Origin: Clostridium sp. BJN0013 | Lineage (GTDB): Bacteria > Bacillota > Clostridia > Clostridiales > Clostridiaceae | Reading direction: 5' to 3' | Assembly (NCBI RefSeq): GCF_040939125.1 | Contig: NZ_CP162495.1 | Coordinates: 3,038,001 to 3,102,000, forward strand | Length of the DNA stretch: 64,000 nucleotides | Shown here: positions 63,736-64,000 of the stretch, in pieces | Numbering within the stretch: position 1 is the first letter of the stretch | How the letters are laid out: every line of letters begins with the position of its first letter | Translations under genes and position numbers: made by a program | The notes under the pieces: generated by a model | Databases searched by the model: none | What the model saw: the letters and a program-made list of their open reading frames with translations, nothing else | What the model was told of the DNA's origin: nothing

Positions 63736-64000
63736 CTAAATTTCCATAATTTTACTTATATATTCATCAGGTTTACAATTGATTGAAAATCTTTTTAATT
63801 TTAAACTCATCTTTTTTCCCATATCCAATAATTTTAATATAGATAATGCCCATTTTCTTATTATATTCATATTTTTATTTGCTGTTTCTTCAACTGTTTT
63901 AATGCTATCCTCTTTAAATGTAACATCTAAATGCCAGTGCATTATTTCTATTCCCCAATGACCTCGTACAGCTTTTTCAAATAAGTTTATTTCAGGGGCC
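63736..64000 (-). CDS. ISAs1-type transposase, C-terminal part (runs off the window)
   Basis: The frame is open to the window edge: EINLFEKAVRGHWGIEIMHW then HLDVTFKEDS, NIIRKWALSILKLLD and the end KPDEYISKIMEI. The RGHWGIE...LHWxLDVxFxED phrase is the third catalytic region of ISAs1-type DDE transposases. Here His-Trp appears in the form IMHWHLD. Only the last 88 codons are seen, so completeness cannot be judged. No ribosome site can be assessed. Confidence 0.75.
   Translation of the reverse strand, partial: APEINLFEKAVRGHWGIEIMHWHLDVTFKEDSIKTVEETANKNMNIIRKWALSILKLLDMGKKMSLKLKRFSINCKPDEYISKIMEI

Overview
The window is AT-rich DNA from a spore-forming, low-GC Gram-positive anaerobe, most likely a Clostridium (cluster I). 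The signs are alpha/beta-type small acid-soluble spore proteins, Spo0E-like phosphatases, a DUF3231 protein, a cell-wall-binding-repeat-2 surface protein, an anaerobic cobalamin gene cluster and strong AGGAGG ribosome binding sites. The species cannot be fixed from this stretch.

Layout. Positions 1-2100 hold an Arg-rich small protein, a DUF3231 gene and structured repeats. Positions about 2480-19396 are a heavily deleted prophage (P1) mixed with host-like cargo. In order they hold an integrase start, a SASP, a two-repeat CRISPR remnant, Spo0E-like genes, a toxin/immunity-like pair, a rearranged lysis gene, an IS5-family element, a VOC and a nitroreductase gene, a tail-fibre remnant cut by an IS4-family fragment, a portal fragment, both terminase subunits (frameshifted), regulators and an integrase 3' fragment. 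At 19511-19546 lies a near-copy of the 3' end of tRNA-Glu. Positions 19547-55290 are a second prophage or island (P2) bounded by that copy and the intact tRNA-Glu(CTC) at 55291-55365. Its accessory end holds a surface protein, an eight-repeat CRISPR array without cas genes, an HAD phosphatase, a SASP, a complete type III restriction-modification system and a Spo0E-like gene. Its structural end runs on the minus strand from scaffold and capsid (about 53.8 kb) to tail, fibre, XhlA-like protein, endolysin and holin (about 32 kb). Positions 55400-64000 are ordinary chromosome: a zinc/manganese-type ABC transporter pair, DUF2325, three cobalamin genes, a Nudix hydrolase, a MocR-type regulator, a SAM-riboswitch-controlled methionine-binding lipoprotein and a transposase running off the edge.

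How it fits together. P1 and P2 share gene order in the accessory and lysis end (small ORF, SASP, CRISPR or R-M, Spo0E-like, holin, endolysin), so the sporulation genes look like prophage cargo rather than core loci. Neither prophage can be functional. Terminase and portal survive only in P1, capsid and most tail genes only in P2, and many genes carry single frameshifts or stops. Four recognisable insertion sequences (IS5, IS200, IS4, IS110 families) and several IS fragments account for part of the decay. The least explained material is two families of dispersed hairpin repeats, one sitting directly in front of a ribosome binding site with a possible anti-Shine-Dalgarno segment, and the pair of acidic/poly-arginine small proteins that lie among them.
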